A stretch of 64,000 nucleotides of DNA from Ancylomarina subtilis (GTDB taxonomy: Bacteria; Bacteroidota; Bacteroidia; Bacteroidales; Marinifilaceae), in NCBI RefSeq assembly GCF_004217115.1, contig NZ_SHKN01000003.1, positions 124,001-188,000 on the forward strand, read 5' to 3'. A program made the translations under genes and the position numbers. This document shows positions 18,104-27,826 of this stretch, in pieces. The stretch's first letter is position 1, and the number at the start of each line of letters is the position of its first letter. The notes under the pieces are model-generated. The model was given only the letters and a program-made list of their open reading frames with translations, searched no databases and was not told the DNA's origin.

Positions 18104-20816
18104 TGTTATAAGTTATAGTAGGAATAACTTCTCCGAAAATAGATAGTTTATAACCTACCAAAAAGTTATCTTCTGTTTTGAAATACACTGAGTATGCGTT
18201 ATTCCGACCAGTAAGATTATATAAACCGAAAGACCAAGATGTATGGTACGGTTTGTTTTTCTTTAAATTTCCTTCAACTAATAATGTAACATCTGTTCTG
18301 AAATAGTTGGGTAATCTGTATTGATTTCTGTCAGAGTAATGTATTATTGGTACATTCTGTAGTTTATATTTTGCTGTCGGGAATGTTGCGGGGCGACCAG
18401 TGTGATATACTAAATTTGTAGAAAATATAAATCGTCTTGATAGCTTAAAATTTAGGAAGACCTTAAGATTATGAGGTTTATCATATGGGGCTCGATACCA
18501 TTCTCCATTATTTACAGCAAATTCGCCAGTTTTATCTTTTGACTTTAAATAGCTTCTCGAATAAGAATAGCTAATCATAGCATTAAATCGACCTGAATTT
18601 TTGCGTAATAAAAACTCCAATCCGTAGTTTTTACCATCTGCATTTAAAACTTCCGTTTCAGTTAATTCATTTAAATAGAGTTCAGCACCATTTTTATAAT
18701 CTTTAGCATTTTTAATATTTTTCCAATAAGCTTCCACTGAAAATTCAGCTAAAGAGCCTAAGATATTGCGGTAATATCCCAAAGAAAACTGGTCGCCTAT
18801 TTGAGGTTTAAGATAACGATCGCTAAGTTTCCATGTGTCGGTTGGAGATATCGAAGTTGTATTAGATAATAAATGGATGTATTGGCGTGTTCTATTATAA
18901 CTAGCTTTAATTGAATTATTATTATTTATGGTATAGTTAGTTGAAAATCTTATTTCAGGGCCATGATAAATATTGTTGAGTCCACCCGAAGTACTCCGAA
19001 TTTCTGTTCTATTGAGGCTACTGGGTATGCCATCTTTATATTGTGCCTCTTGTCTTTTTCCAAGATTACCATATAATGAATAACGCAAACCAGCTTCAGT
19101 ATTGATGAATCCTAATAGGTCAAATTTAGCTCCAGCAAATATTGCTGTTTCTAAGCTTTTCTCAAGATCAATTTTATACATTTTAATAAATGAAGATTTT
19201 GAGTAAGGGCTTAACTCTCCTGGACTTATTTCATAATATTTTGCTGCTGCTCCAAAATCAAGTTTGGTAAATATATTTTTGTCATAAGTGAGATGAGATT
19301 TAAAGCCAATATCTTTAACTTTATGTGTGAGCTTAAATGCATTACTTGGAACATCATCTGAGGTTATATCATACGAGAAACTTGTGAAATGAGCACTGTT
19401 TTTCATTTTAAGTTTTTCACTGAAACGATATCTCCAATTGATAGAACTAACAAAATTATTGAAATTATAAACCGTGTCAGAATGTAACTGAAATTCGTCC
19501 TTACTTTTATAGTAACTAAGTTCTAGTTGATTTTTAGAGTTTGGCTTATATAGTATTTTTCCGTGTAAGTCTGAAAAATCAGATTTTGAATCGACTAATT
19601 CTTTTGAGTCAATTTTCTTGATAATCCAATCCGAGTAGGTAAATCGGAATGAATTCATTATTGAGAGTTTATTTTTCAGTAACGGAAGGTTGAAATATGT
19701 TTTGGTGGTAATGGGGCTGACTCCAACTTTTCCGCTAAACTTGTTATTAATACTCTCAGAAGAATGAATATCATATGTTGATGAAATACGACCGCCAAAT
19801 TGGATGGGAATACTTGATTTGTACAAGTTTGCATCTTGAATTAAATCGTTGTTAAAGGCGGAGAAGAAACCAAAAAAATGAGCCGGATAATAAATAGGAG
19901 CATTATCAATTAGGATAAGATTTTGATCAGAAGAACCACCTCTTACGTTAAAACCAATTGCCCCTTCCCCTGAACTTTCAACTCCAGGGAGCATTGTTGT
20001 ACTTTTAATAATATCTGGTTCGCCTAATGCAGATGGTAAGCTTTCAATGTCTTTGGATTCAAAGTGTTCTAATCCCATTGCAGTTCGCTTAATTTTATTG
20101 TCTTGGGCAAATACTTTAACCTCTTTAATGGCTCTAGTCTCTTTTCTCATTTGAACATTTAAACGACCACTACCTCTAAGGTTAATTTTACGAACAGTTT
20201 GTTTTAGCCCCATATGTTTAAAATTTAAAACATAACTGCCTTGAGGTAATTCTATTTCAAAATAACCATTATCATCAGAAGTTACACCTTTTTTCTTCGT
20301 CGGAAGGAATATCTCAACACCATTTAGAGGTACTCCTGCTCCAAAAAGGCTAATATTTCCAAAAACTTTAGCTTTTTTATGTCCGATTGCAACTCCAACT
20401 TCATGGATAATATATTCTTGTTGTTGTAAAGTCGAGATATCGTTCTTAAATTCTTCTTTAGGTTGAGTATCTGGTTGTACTTCGACTTCTTCTCTTTTAA
20501 GATTAAATTCCTGATTTAAATCCTCAAAATCAGTTAGAATTAAGTTGTTCTCTCTAATGATAAATTGGACTTTTGTTTCAGATAAAATATCAGTTATCAA
20601 GCTGTGAAGATCGGTGTTTGAGTAGGCTTTTTTAAGCTTAATATCTTTAATCCAAGTTTCATAATAAAAGGTATGAATTTGGTATTTACTTTCGAGTTCT
20701 TCAGTAAATTTTATAAATGACATGCCTTCGTACCCAATGCTAATTCCCATTCTGTTTTGAGCAGAAATGGAATTAATAGACATAAGACAGAAGAGGAGGA
20801 TGAGTATTTTTTTCAT
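18093..20816 (-). CDS. TonB-dependent receptor with STN domain
   Basis: A 907-residue outer-membrane receptor. Signal peptide 1-19; residues about 24-98 form an STN (secretin/TonB N-terminal) domain; residues about 146-230 a carboxypeptidase-like domain (PTKKKGVTSDDNGYFEIELP); residues about 245-345 the plug (LPGVESSGEGAIGFNVRGG); the rest a 22-stranded barrel ending in a C-terminal Phe. STN domains usually signal to a FecR-type anti-sigma factor, but no FecR or ECF gene lies beside it, so here it may have a structural role. It imports an unidentified large substrate with energy from TonB. It follows the unknown secreted-protein gene by five bases. Confidence 0.93.
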   Translation of the reverse strand: MKKILILLFCLMSINSISAQNRMGISIGYEGMSFIKFTEELESKYQIHTFYYETWIKDIKLKKAYSNTDLHSLITDILSETKVQFIIRENNLILTDFEDLNQEFNLKREEVEVQPDTQPKEEFKNDISTLQQQEYIIHEVGVAIGHKKAKVFGNISLFGAGVPLNGVEIFLPTKKKGVTSDDNGYFEIELPQGSYVLNFKHMGLKQTVRKINLRGSGRLNVQMRKETRAIKEVKVFAQDNKIKRTAMGLEHFESKDIESLPSALGEPDIIKSTTMLPGVESSGEGAIGFNVRGGSSDQNLILIDNAPIYYPAHFFGFFSAFNNDLIQDANLYKSSIPIQFGGRISSTYDIHSSESINNKFSGKVGVSPITTKTYFNLPLLKNKLSIMNSFRFTYSDWIIKKIDSKELVDSKSDFSDLHGKILYKPNSKNQLELSYYKSKDEFQLHSDTVYNFNNFVSSINWRYRFSEKLKMKNSAHFTSFSYDITSDDVPSNAFKLTHKVKDIGFKSHLTYDKNIFTKLDFGAAAKYYEISPGELSPYSKSSFIKMYKIDLEKSLETAIFAGAKFDLLGFINTEAGLRYSLYGNLGKRQEAQYKDGIPSSLNRTEIRSTSGGLNNIYHGPEIRFSTNYTINNNNSIKASYNRTRQYIHLLSNTTSISPTDTWKLSDRYLKPQIGDQFSLGYYRNILGSLAEFSVEAYWKNIKNAKDYKNGAELYLNELTETEVLNADGKNYGLEFLLRKNSGRFNAMISYSYSRSYLKSKDKTGEFAVNNGEWYRAPYDKPHNLKVFLNFKLSRRFIFSTNLVYHTGRPATFPTAKYKLQNVPIIHYSDRNQYRLPNYFRTDVTLLVEGNLKKNKPYHTSWSFGLYNLTGRNNAYSVYFKTEDNFLVGYKLSIFGEVIPTITYNIEF

Positions 20817-20821
20817 AGTAT

Positions 20822-21508
20822 TTACTGGTCAAATTTTGAAAGTAGAACAATTACATCCATTGGTGTTTTGGCTCGTATTTTTAATTTATTATTTCTAATA
20901 AATCGTTTTATCTCTTTCTTTTTTGAAGGGAAAATCTCAAGTATATCATTTTTTCTATTGACGGGTACAAGCTTATCATCTTTAATTAAATATAAGTCGT
21001 TGTTGATGGTATATTTAAAATTTTTAGATCCGTCAGATTTAAGTGTCTTGTGTTTTTTTCGGTTGATGACATATTGGGTATTATTAAATTTCACAATTTG
21101 ATAATAATCGTTAGGGGCTAATTTTTCATGAATTAATTTTCCTTTAAGAAATTCATATTTAATGGATGAGTCATCAATACTAAAACCGTCAAGAAAATAG
21201 GGATTGACGACGATATACCTTTTTGTTTTATATTCTGTTTCAATACTTGTGATGATAGTTTGTGATGATAAATCATATGCAAATTCAATATTATCGTATT
21301 GAATTCCCTTGTAAAGGAATTTTCCTTTCAAGTCCATTCTTTCCAAAAAAAACTGTTTTGCCTCGGAGATAGATGTGTTGGGAACCCAGACTTTACCATT
21401 TTTAATCATATTTATATTTGTTCTGGGTGTAGGTTGTCCATATAAATTTGGACTGCATCCTAATTTGCTAAGGATTAGAATGGAAATGATTAGAAGTTTC
21501 GTTTTCAT
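20822..21508 (-). CDS. secreted protein of unknown function
   Basis: A 228-residue protein with an N-terminal signal sequence (about 1-25, MKTKLLIISILILSKLGCSP); the Cys at 18 lacks a standard lipobox, so lipid modification is uncertain. The mature part is lysine-rich, of mixed alpha/beta type, and ends in a basic helix (KKKEIKRFIRNNKLKIRAK). I recognise no family. Its place between DUF4249 and a TonB receptor with five- and 13-base spacing says it is a periplasmic accessory of that receptor system. Confidence 0.65.
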   Translation of the reverse strand: MKTKLLIISILILSKLGCSPNLYGQPTPRTNINMIKNGKVWVPNTSISEAKQFFLERMDLKGKFLYKGIQYDNIEFAYDLSSQTIITSIETEYKTKRYIVVNPYFLDGFSIDDSSIKYEFLKGKLIHEKLAPNDYYQIVKFNNTQYVINRKKHKTLKSDGSKNFKYTINNDLYLIKDDKLVPVNRKNDILEIFPSKKKEIKRFIRNNKLKIRAKTPMDVIVLLSKFDQ

Positions 21509-21521
21509 AGGTATTAATGGA

Positions 21522-22634
21522 TTAGGGCCAAAATGAAGGTTTTAATGGAGAGTAAATTAGGTTGCAATCATAACAATACCCACGCCTTACAGTGTATACA
21601 ATTATACCATCGAGCACTTCTGAAGATATCTCGATATAATTTTCCCCATCAGGGGGGACTAAAGTCTGGAAATTTTCACATCCTTTAGAAAAATCTGAGA
21701 ATTTCATATTGAAGTCTGCAGTGGAAAATATTTTATTTTTAGAGTTTACTGATGAGGCTTCAAAATACCCCAGAACAGAATCATCAGAATTGCAAGCACA
21801 TATGTTTCCAGTTATATTGCCTGGAATGTTGTCATAAATTCCGCCATTGTTCTGATTTATTTTCTGCATGCTTTCCCAGAATTCATAGCTTTCCAAGCTG
21901 ATGGAATATAAAGAAACATTTAAAAAGTAAGCGTAGTTGAGTTTGACTTCTTCTTGGTTTACGAATGAAGTGGCAAGGTGATTGAATTGTTTGATATCAT
22001 ACTGGGATCCATCAAAAACTGAAATATTGTTGGATATATTGTAGGGATAACATATTCGTGATGGATTATCAGTAATTGGGCGAAAGTAGGGGCTTTGCCA
22101 TTCCCAACTTTCTTGATAATCCCATTTCAGGTAAATATTCTGATTTGTATTCGATTTAGCATCTACAAAAAAGCCTGCACCCTTTAGTTTTTCACCATCA
22201 GGCATTATTTTAGTTATTTCTTCACCGTAAATTTTCTCAATTTCTATTTGAGGAGGGATTGTTTCCGGAGTGGATTCGTATTTCTTTCCATCTAAGGTCT
22301 GTATTTCAATCCAGTAAGAATGTCCAACCTTTCCTTTAAAATCAGGGGAGATATTATGGTAAAGCCCAGGTGTCGTTTCTGTAAAGCTGTCTGAGTTTCC
22401 GTCATTATCATAAATTGATATAACGGCTCCTATCTCAGGTAACAGGGTGTCTGCTATGTTTATACTAACTGTTCTAAATAATCGGACTTCATAAGGACCT
22501 TGACCATTTGTTATTTTTCCATCGATAACAAGGGTTGATACATCTTCATTGGTGTCTGGGTAAAATTTTTCAGTGCAAGAATTTAATAATATTAGCAAGA
22601 CTGAAAAATACAATAATTTTTCTTTTAAGAGCAT
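21522..22634 (-). CDS. DUF4249 family lipoprotein
   Basis: About 370 residues from the ATG at 22634, which gives a lipoprotein signal MLLKEKLLYFSVLLILLNSC (lipobox LNSC). The frame continues upstream to 22703 but with a poor leader. The mature part has the DUF4249 pattern: VSTLVIDGKITNGQGPYEVRL near the start, a beta-sandwich with YDNDGN and GLYHNISPDFKGKVGHSY, and a Cys-containing C-terminal half. DUF4249 lipoproteins are encoded beside TonB receptors in Bacteroidota and are probably outer-membrane partners of them; no reaction is known. First gene of this four-gene operon. Confidence 0.85.
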   Translation of the reverse strand: MLLKEKLLYFSVLLILLNSCTEKFYPDTNEDVSTLVIDGKITNGQGPYEVRLFRTVSINIADTLLPEIGAVISIYDNDGNSDSFTETTPGLYHNISPDFKGKVGHSYWIEIQTLDGKKYESTPETIPPQIEIEKIYGEEITKIMPDGEKLKGAGFFVDAKSNTNQNIYLKWDYQESWEWQSPYFRPITDNPSRICYPYNISNNISVFDGSQYDIKQFNHLATSFVNQEEVKLNYAYFLNVSLYSISLESYEFWESMQKINQNNGGIYDNIPGNITGNICACNSDDSVLGYFEASSVNSKNKIFSTADFNMKFSDFSKGCENFQTLVPPDGENYIEISSEVLDGIIVYTVRRGYCYDCNLIYSPLKPSFWP

Positions 22635-22732
22635 TATGAATAGGGGGTTAGGGTTTGCATAAAAATAACAAATTAATTTACATATAAATATGATGGTGTT
22701 CATTTTCAGGGCTTCTGGATTTAATTTATAAT

Positions 22733-22763
22733 AAAAAAGCCATCTCTTTTCTTATGAGATGGC
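22733..22763 (-). terminator. rho-independent terminator after HutD gene
   Basis: On the minus strand a GGCCATCTC / GAGATGGC stem is followed by TTTTTT. It lies about 90 bases beyond the HutD stop codon and upstream of the DUF4249 operon start. Confidence 0.8.
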
Positions 22764-22853
22764 CACGTTTCTTTTGATAAGTAGGGGTTCTGATGAATTT
22801 TATCAGAACAATATTTTTTGACGAATTTTACTTTTTGTGTGATTAAAAATAAA

Positions 22854-23432
22854 TCATAATGATATTTCTGATATAATTAAATGACTGTCCTGTAATGCTG
22901 AGAATTTAAGCTCGTCCTGAGAAGGATTATCAAGAATTAATAATTCACCTTTTTTTAAGACGAGATCGTTTTGTTCGATATTTAGACCTATTTTTCCTGT
23001 ATAGAGGTAGATGAATATCATAGAATGCTTGGAGATCGGGTAATCAGTTGCTTGTTTTTGCAAAAGAGATAGCGAACTTAATTCACCCTTGGTTTTTCCT
23101 CTCGTCATTAAATTAAAATCGGTGCACATTCCTACTGATGAGGTTTCCCAATCACCTTCGAATGCATCAACATCAAATTCGTGTAGTATTTTGTTATAAT
23201 GATTTTTGTGCGAAATTTTTATTTGGCCATCAAGAATCATAATTTTTCTTGAGACACCTGGTAGAGAGGTGAAGTTTGATTGTTCAACTTCAACCTTAGC
23301 TGTACTTAATCTGAAATCGAAATTTCTCAGTCCATATTCAGCTGTTTCGGGATAGATATAGAGTTGGGTGCTGGTTCCACCTGACCAGTTTATGGTCTTA
23401 AAATTTTCTGCGTGTATGATTGAAAATGACAT
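22854..23432 (-). CDS. HutD/Ves family protein
   Basis: A 192-residue cytoplasmic protein of the HutD (Ves) cupin-like family. Visible signatures are WSGGTSTQLYIYP near residue 15, FRLSTAKVE, FTSLPGVSRKIMILDG near 52-69, FEGDW and DFNLMTRG near 104. HutD is linked to histidine utilisation in Pseudomonas, where it may limit the pathway, but no hut gene is near here, so its role is open. It is monocistronic with its own terminator and is divergent from the ClC gene. Confidence 0.85.
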   Translation of the reverse strand: MSFSIIHAENFKTINWSGGTSTQLYIYPETAEYGLRNFDFRLSTAKVEVEQSNFTSLPGVSRKIMILDGQIKISHKNHYNKILHEFDVDAFEGDWETSSVGMCTDFNLMTRGKTKGELSSLSLLQKQATDYPISKHSMIFIYLYTGKIGLNIEQNDLVLKKGELLILDNPSQDELKFSALQDSHLIISEISL

Positions 23433-23539
23433 GGGATTTTAACTCTTAGTTTATAATAATTAAGTCCAAACTTAATAATTTGTTTTTCCATTCACATTCT
23501 ATTTGGTAAATTAGAAGGTAACAACTCCAAATAAGTTTC

Positions 23540-25315
23540 ATGGCGAAAACAACTCGATGGCGGCGTTTTTTAATATGGAGACTCCGTCATATCAATAACC
23601 GGACTTTTATTTTAATACTTAGCGTTCTTGTTGGGATCACTTCCGGCATGACGGCTCTTGTATTAAAAACGGCCGTGTATAGAGGGAGGGAATTTCTTTT
23701 GGAGGGCATAAACTGGAGCTATCAAAACTATCTGTTTTTTCTTTATCCCATGATGGGAGTGGGTTTGACATTGGTTTTCAAAAAATACATCATCCGCGAT
23801 TTTGTAAAGCATAATATAACCTCTCTTTTGCATGCAATTTCAAAACGAAATAGTATTGTCAAACTACACAAGACTTATTCCTCAGTTATTGGGTCGATCA
23901 TAACCGCAGGTTTTGGGGGAAGTATTGGTCTTGAGTCACCCATTATATCCTCAGGTGCAGCGATAGGGTCAAATATGGCCCGAAATTTTCATCTCAACTA
24001 TAAAGAGGTGACTATTATGCTGGCTTGTGGAGCCTCGGGAGCCATTGCGGCTATCTTTAATACCCCTATTGCCGCGATTGTCTTTGCTTTGGAAGTTTTA
24101 TTGATTGATTTATCCCGATTTTCCTTAATTCCTCTTCTAATTGCATCGGTTAGCGGGGCGATAACGACCAAATTATTTCTTGATGAAAGTATTTTAATTG
24201 AATTCACTATTACGCATCCTTTTGAAATAAAAGACATTCCATTTTTCATCCTTTTAGGTATTTTATCGGGTCTCATATCCGTGTATTTTACGAGAATGTT
24301 TCTTTGGATTGAAGGACGGTTTGGAAATATTCGCCTACTCAGAAATAGAATGCTAATTGGCGGATTGAGTTTAGGTGTACTTATTTTCTATTTTCCGGCT
24401 CTTTATGGTGAGGGATATAATATGGTTAAGGCTTTAATTGTAGGGAACCTTGAAGAAGTGTTTCATTCTAGTCTTTTCGAAAATTATACCCACGTTGGTT
24501 ATATGGTGGTGATTTTTATTGGGGCAATGGTTTTTCTCAAGGTTATTGCAACTTCAATCACAATAGGTGCGGGAGGTATTGGAGGTATTTTTGCACCTTC
24601 AGTCTTTACAGGTGCTATGCTTGGTTTTCTTTTTGTGTATATTATCAACCATTTTCAATTAGCAGAGCCCTTATCAGCCAGCAATTTCACCTTGGTAGGT
24701 ATGGCAAGTGTGCTTGGAGGGGTATTGCATGCGCCTTTAACGGGTATTTTTCTGATTGCAGAAATTACCAGTGGTTATGAATTGATTGTGCCCTTAATGT
24801 TGTCGACGACCATTTCATTTATCACCGTAAAAAGTTTTCAAAAAGAGTCTATAATTACGATACAGCTTGCGCAAAAGGGAGAATTGATTACACACGATAA
24901 AGATCAGGCAGTTCTCCGATTTATGCAGCTTTCAAAGGTTATTGAAAGAGATCTGTTAAGTATTGATGAAGATGCAAATCTGGGTGACTTGATTCATGTG
25001 ATATCCAAATCGAAAAGAAATATTTACCCGGTACTTACCGAGGAGGGGTTCCTAATAGGCGTTGTTCTTCTCGATCAGGTTCGGGATATCATGTTTAATA
25101 AAGAGATGTACGATACGCCTATTAGTAACTTGATGATTATGCCACCAGCGTCGATCTCTTTTGAAGATTCAATGGAAACGGTTTTGAAAAAGTTTACTGA
25201 AACCGGAGTCTGGAATTTACCCGTTTTAGATAATGGAAAGTATATTGGTTTTGTTTCGAAAGCCAAGTTATTTTCTGCTTATCGTCAACTTTTGGTTAAA
25301 ATCACAGCCCAATAG
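23540..25315 (+). CDS. ClC family chloride channel/transporter with CBS domains
   Basis: A 591-residue membrane protein: a ClC core to about residue 430, then two CBS domains (about 455-515 and 520-585) that in relatives bind adenosine nucleotides. The gating glutamate is present as E132 in GFGGSIGLESP. The internal-glutamate region reads FALEVLL (182-188), with Val186 where E. coli ClC has the proton glutamate E203, and the GSGIP selectivity motif before it is not recognisable (HNIT at about 91-94). This suggests changed coupling, perhaps a channel-like mode (inference). It ends one base before the convergent DUF4268 gene. Confidence 0.9.
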   Translation: MAKTTRWRRFLIWRLRHINNRTFILILSVLVGITSGMTALVLKTAVYRGREFLLEGINWSYQNYLFFLYPMMGVGLTLVFKKYIIRDFVKHNITSLLHAISKRNSIVKLHKTYSSVIGSIITAGFGGSIGLESPIISSGAAIGSNMARNFHLNYKEVTIMLACGASGAIAAIFNTPIAAIVFALEVLLIDLSRFSLIPLLIASVSGAITTKLFLDESILIEFTITHPFEIKDIPFFILLGILSGLISVYFTRMFLWIEGRFGNIRLLRNRMLIGGLSLGVLIFYFPALYGEGYNMVKALIVGNLEEVFHSSLFENYTHVGYMVVIFIGAMVFLKVIATSITIGAGGIGGIFAPSVFTGAMLGFLFVYIINHFQLAEPLSASNFTLVGMASVLGGVLHAPLTGIFLIAEITSGYELIVPLMLSTTISFITVKSFQKESIITIQLAQKGELITHDKDQAVLRFMQLSKVIERDLLSIDEDANLGDLIHVISKSKRNIYPVLTEEGFLIGVVLLDQVRDIMFNKEMYDTPISNLMIMPPASISFEDSMETVLKKFTETGVWNLPVLDNGKYIGFVSKAKLFSAYRQLLVKITAQ

Positions 25316-25316
25316 T

Positions 25317-25769
25317 TTAGGCTTTATACATCACAACTTCTTTCACATCAAGAAATGCTTCTTCAAGTAGTACCATATGCTTAAAGAAAAAATCATAACA
25401 TTTTTCCCAGTCTTCCTTATTAAAAATTGAAACCTCAGGAAGCTGGTAGTAGATCACACTCACTTCTTTGAAACCTTTTATAAAGTAATGTTTGTTCCAA
25501 ACTAATTCTTGTCCGCAAGTTTCATTAATTACAGGTTTGTATTTTTCAAAACGTTCGAAGACAGATAACCTGTTTGTATCCAATTTGCTGTCAACTTGAA
25601 GCATTACAAAAGCACCTTGTTCATTTAAATCGAATTTAAGCTGAACTTCTTTTATTTGCGTTCCCTTTAGTACCCAGGAAGTCATTTTGCGCCCCTTTTT
25701 CTTAGAGTACCGCTTAAATCCATCCCAAAATCCAATCTTTATAGCTTTAGCTTCTTCCTTTGTGTACAT
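25317..25769 (-). CDS. DUF4268 domain protein
   Basis: A 150-residue soluble protein matching DUF4268: FWDGFKRYSKKKGRK near the start, a central beta-sheet with YKPVINETCGQELVW, and W/F-rich helices with YDFFFKHMVLLEEAF. The fold is thought to be nuclease-like in longer relatives fused to restriction modules, but stand-alone copies in Bacteroidota have no known role and no catalytic motif is evident here. Single gene, convergent with ClC. Confidence 0.75.
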   Translation of the reverse strand: MYTKEEAKAIKIGFWDGFKRYSKKKGRKMTSWVLKGTQIKEVQLKFDLNEQGAFVMLQVDSKLDTNRLSVFERFEKYKPVINETCGQELVWNKHYFIKGFKEVSVIYYQLPEVSIFNKEDWEKCYDFFFKHMVLLEEAFLDVKEVVMYKA

Positions 25770-25923
25770 TTTGTCTTCTATTATAAATAAACCAATTTTA
25801 GCAATCAGGTATGATTGTCGTCTGTCTTTAGAACTGCAAAATTACGGATTCCTTAAGATTAAAAGGTCTTAGAAAAGGATAAAAAAATAATACTATCTTT
25901 AAATTTCAAATACCTGGAAATTA

Positions 25924-27072
25924 ATGTCTCGATATAATATATTCAAATACCTGTGCCCGCTATTACTCTTACTTTCTGTTAAAAGTATGGCATATTTTGA
26001 TCCTGATTCGACTTATATTGATTCACTTAGGGTGCCTAGTTATATTGAGGGACCTCATGTGAAATACAGTGCGCCAAATCGAGTTGAGGCTTTTTATATC
26101 AAGCATGATAGTTTGAAAAATAAAACGAAAATTATTCGTAAATATTTTAGATATAAAAACGACACAGTTCGTTTCAAAGGCTTTGCGGGCACAGATACGG
26201 CAGACTATATCATCCCCCGGAATATTAAACCGCAGTCGAGTTTGATTCAAACGGAGGGGAAGATTGCTGTTTTTGGAGATATACATGGCGAGTATGAATC
26301 CTTGGTTGCTATGCTGCGTTACAATAAGATTATCGACAAGCATAACAATTGGATTTGGGCAAATGGGCAACTCGTTTTTACAGGTGATGTTTTTGACCGC
26401 GGGGATAAAGTTACTGAGTGTTTGTGGTTATTATTTAATTTGGAAATGCAAGCGCAAAAAGCAGGAGGCAATGTTCATTTTCTTTTGGGCAATCACGAAA
26501 TGATGGCCCTGTTGTTTGATAATCGTTATGTTGACGATAAATATTTGCATGCAGCACATGCATATAAATATCATTATTCTCATTTTTTTGGTAAACACAC
26601 CATCCTTGGTAAATGGTTGAGAGCTCGAAATACGGTAATCCGTATTAATAAGCTCCTGTTTGTTCATGCTGGTCTATCACCTAAATTTATGGAAAAGAAG
26701 ATGAGTATTCAGAATATTAATGAGGGGATGCGTTATCATATCAATAATTACACTGAGCTATCGGATACTTCCATGGTTGATTTATTCTTATATTCAGAGA
26801 GTCCTTTGTGGTATAGAGGCTATCTTTCAAGGACTGAAACATATTCGAGAATAAGCCTGAGTGAGGTGGTTCAGACTTTAGATTTTTATGACGCTATAGT
26901 TATTATATTCGGGCATACACCCGTTGCTAAGGTTTATCCTTTTTATTCGTTTAAACTGATTGCAATGGATGTCCCTATTGGGGATCCGAATTTTATTGAC
27001 CAAGGCTTATTGATAGATAATCAGATGTATTACCGTATATTTGCACACAAGGAAAAAGAACGAATAAAATAG
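25924..27072 (+). CDS. exported PPP-type metallophosphatase
   Basis: A 382-residue protein with a signal peptide (about 1-23) and the complete PPP-family metal and phosphate motifs: GDIHG (118-122), GDVFDRG (154-160), GNHE (189-192), HAG (248-250) and FGHTP (329-333). This is the pattern of the Shewanella-like bacterial protein serine/threonine phosphatases; the two-metal site should remove phosphate from protein or small-molecule esters. The signal sequence puts it in the periplasm. It is followed after seven bases by DUF4956 and then a CotH-like gene, so a phosphorylated extracytoplasmic target is possible (inference). Confidence 0.88.
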   Translation: MSRYNIFKYLCPLLLLLSVKSMAYFDPDSTYIDSLRVPSYIEGPHVKYSAPNRVEAFYIKHDSLKNKTKIIRKYFRYKNDTVRFKGFAGTDTADYIIPRNIKPQSSLIQTEGKIAVFGDIHGEYESLVAMLRYNKIIDKHNNWIWANGQLVFTGDVFDRGDKVTECLWLLFNLEMQAQKAGGNVHFLLGNHEMMALLFDNRYVDDKYLHAAHAYKYHYSHFFGKHTILGKWLRARNTVIRINKLLFVHAGLSPKFMEKKMSIQNINEGMRYHINNYTELSDTSMVDLFLYSESPLWYRGYLSRTETYSRISLSEVVQTLDFYDAIVIIFGHTPVAKVYPFYSFKLIAMDVPIGDPNFIDQGLLIDNQMYYRIFAHKEKERIK

Positions 27073-27079
27073 ATAAAAC

Positions 27080-27748
27080 ATGGATCTACTTTTAAATTCA
27101 CCCGAGATACCCACAGAAATGTTAGGAGGCAATTTTATTGATTTGGTGTTACGTTTTGGACTAAATCTTTTGGCAACCATATTCGTTATTATATTCGTCT
27201 ATTTTAGAGCGACAGGTAAGCGGTCTTATGTGTTCACCTATATTTTAATTTCAACAACCATATTCTTTTTGTGTTTCCTTTTGGGGAGTATCGATCTGCA
27301 ATTGGGATTTGCATTAGGTTTATTCGCCATATTTGGTATTATTCGTTATCGAACCGATACCATTCCAATTAAGGAAATGACCTATCTATTTTTGGTCATT
27401 ACGCTTTCTGTAATTAATTCGTTAGCTAGTATAGAGGTCAGTTTGAGTACAATTGTATTTACCAATCTGACTTTGATGGCAACCACTTGGTTGATGGAAA
27501 GAGTTTGGATGAAGCGTCATTTGGCTCGAAGAAGTTTGATATACGATCGGATGGATTTAATTCATCCAGACAAGAGGCAAGAACTAATAGATGATATTTA
27601 TGAAAGAACTGGCATTGAAGTTGTTCGGTTCAAATTAGGCCAAATTGATTTGTCAAAGAAAAGTGTGAGACTCACTATTTTTTATAAAGAAGATATTACC
27701 CCTAATGTTCTTTCTGATCCGGAAATGTCTGATAAAGACTTTGAATAA
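27080..27748 (+). CDS. DUF4956 membrane protein
   Basis: A 222-residue protein with four hydrophobic helices (about 24-42, 52-66, 72-88 and 105-135) and a cytoplasmic C-terminal domain of about 80 residues. The loop LGLFAIFGIIRYRTDTIPIKEMTYLF is typical of DUF4956. In many bacteria this family is encoded with CotH-like kinases and VTC-type polyphosphate polymerases, which fits the CotH-like gene downstream; no polymerase gene is present here. Function unknown. Confidence 0.87.
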   Translation: MDLLLNSPEIPTEMLGGNFIDLVLRFGLNLLATIFVIIFVYFRATGKRSYVFTYILISTTIFFLCFLLGSIDLQLGFALGLFAIFGIIRYRTDTIPIKEMTYLFLVITLSVINSLASIEVSLSTIVFTNLTLMATTWLMERVWMKRHLARRSLIYDRMDLIHPDKRQELIDDIYERTGIEVVRFKLGQIDLSKKSVRLTIFYKEDITPNVLSDPEMSDKDFE

Positions 27749-27826
27749 GGCTTATATACTTAATCTCTAAATGTGAGATTTTCATAATATTGAATCTTTA
27801 GACTTAACTTTAATAATAAGCTCCAG

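Noticed and set aside
22854-23432. Histidine-utilisation operon around HutD
   Set aside because: No hutH, hutU, hutI or hutG is in the window; HutD stands alone with its own terminator.
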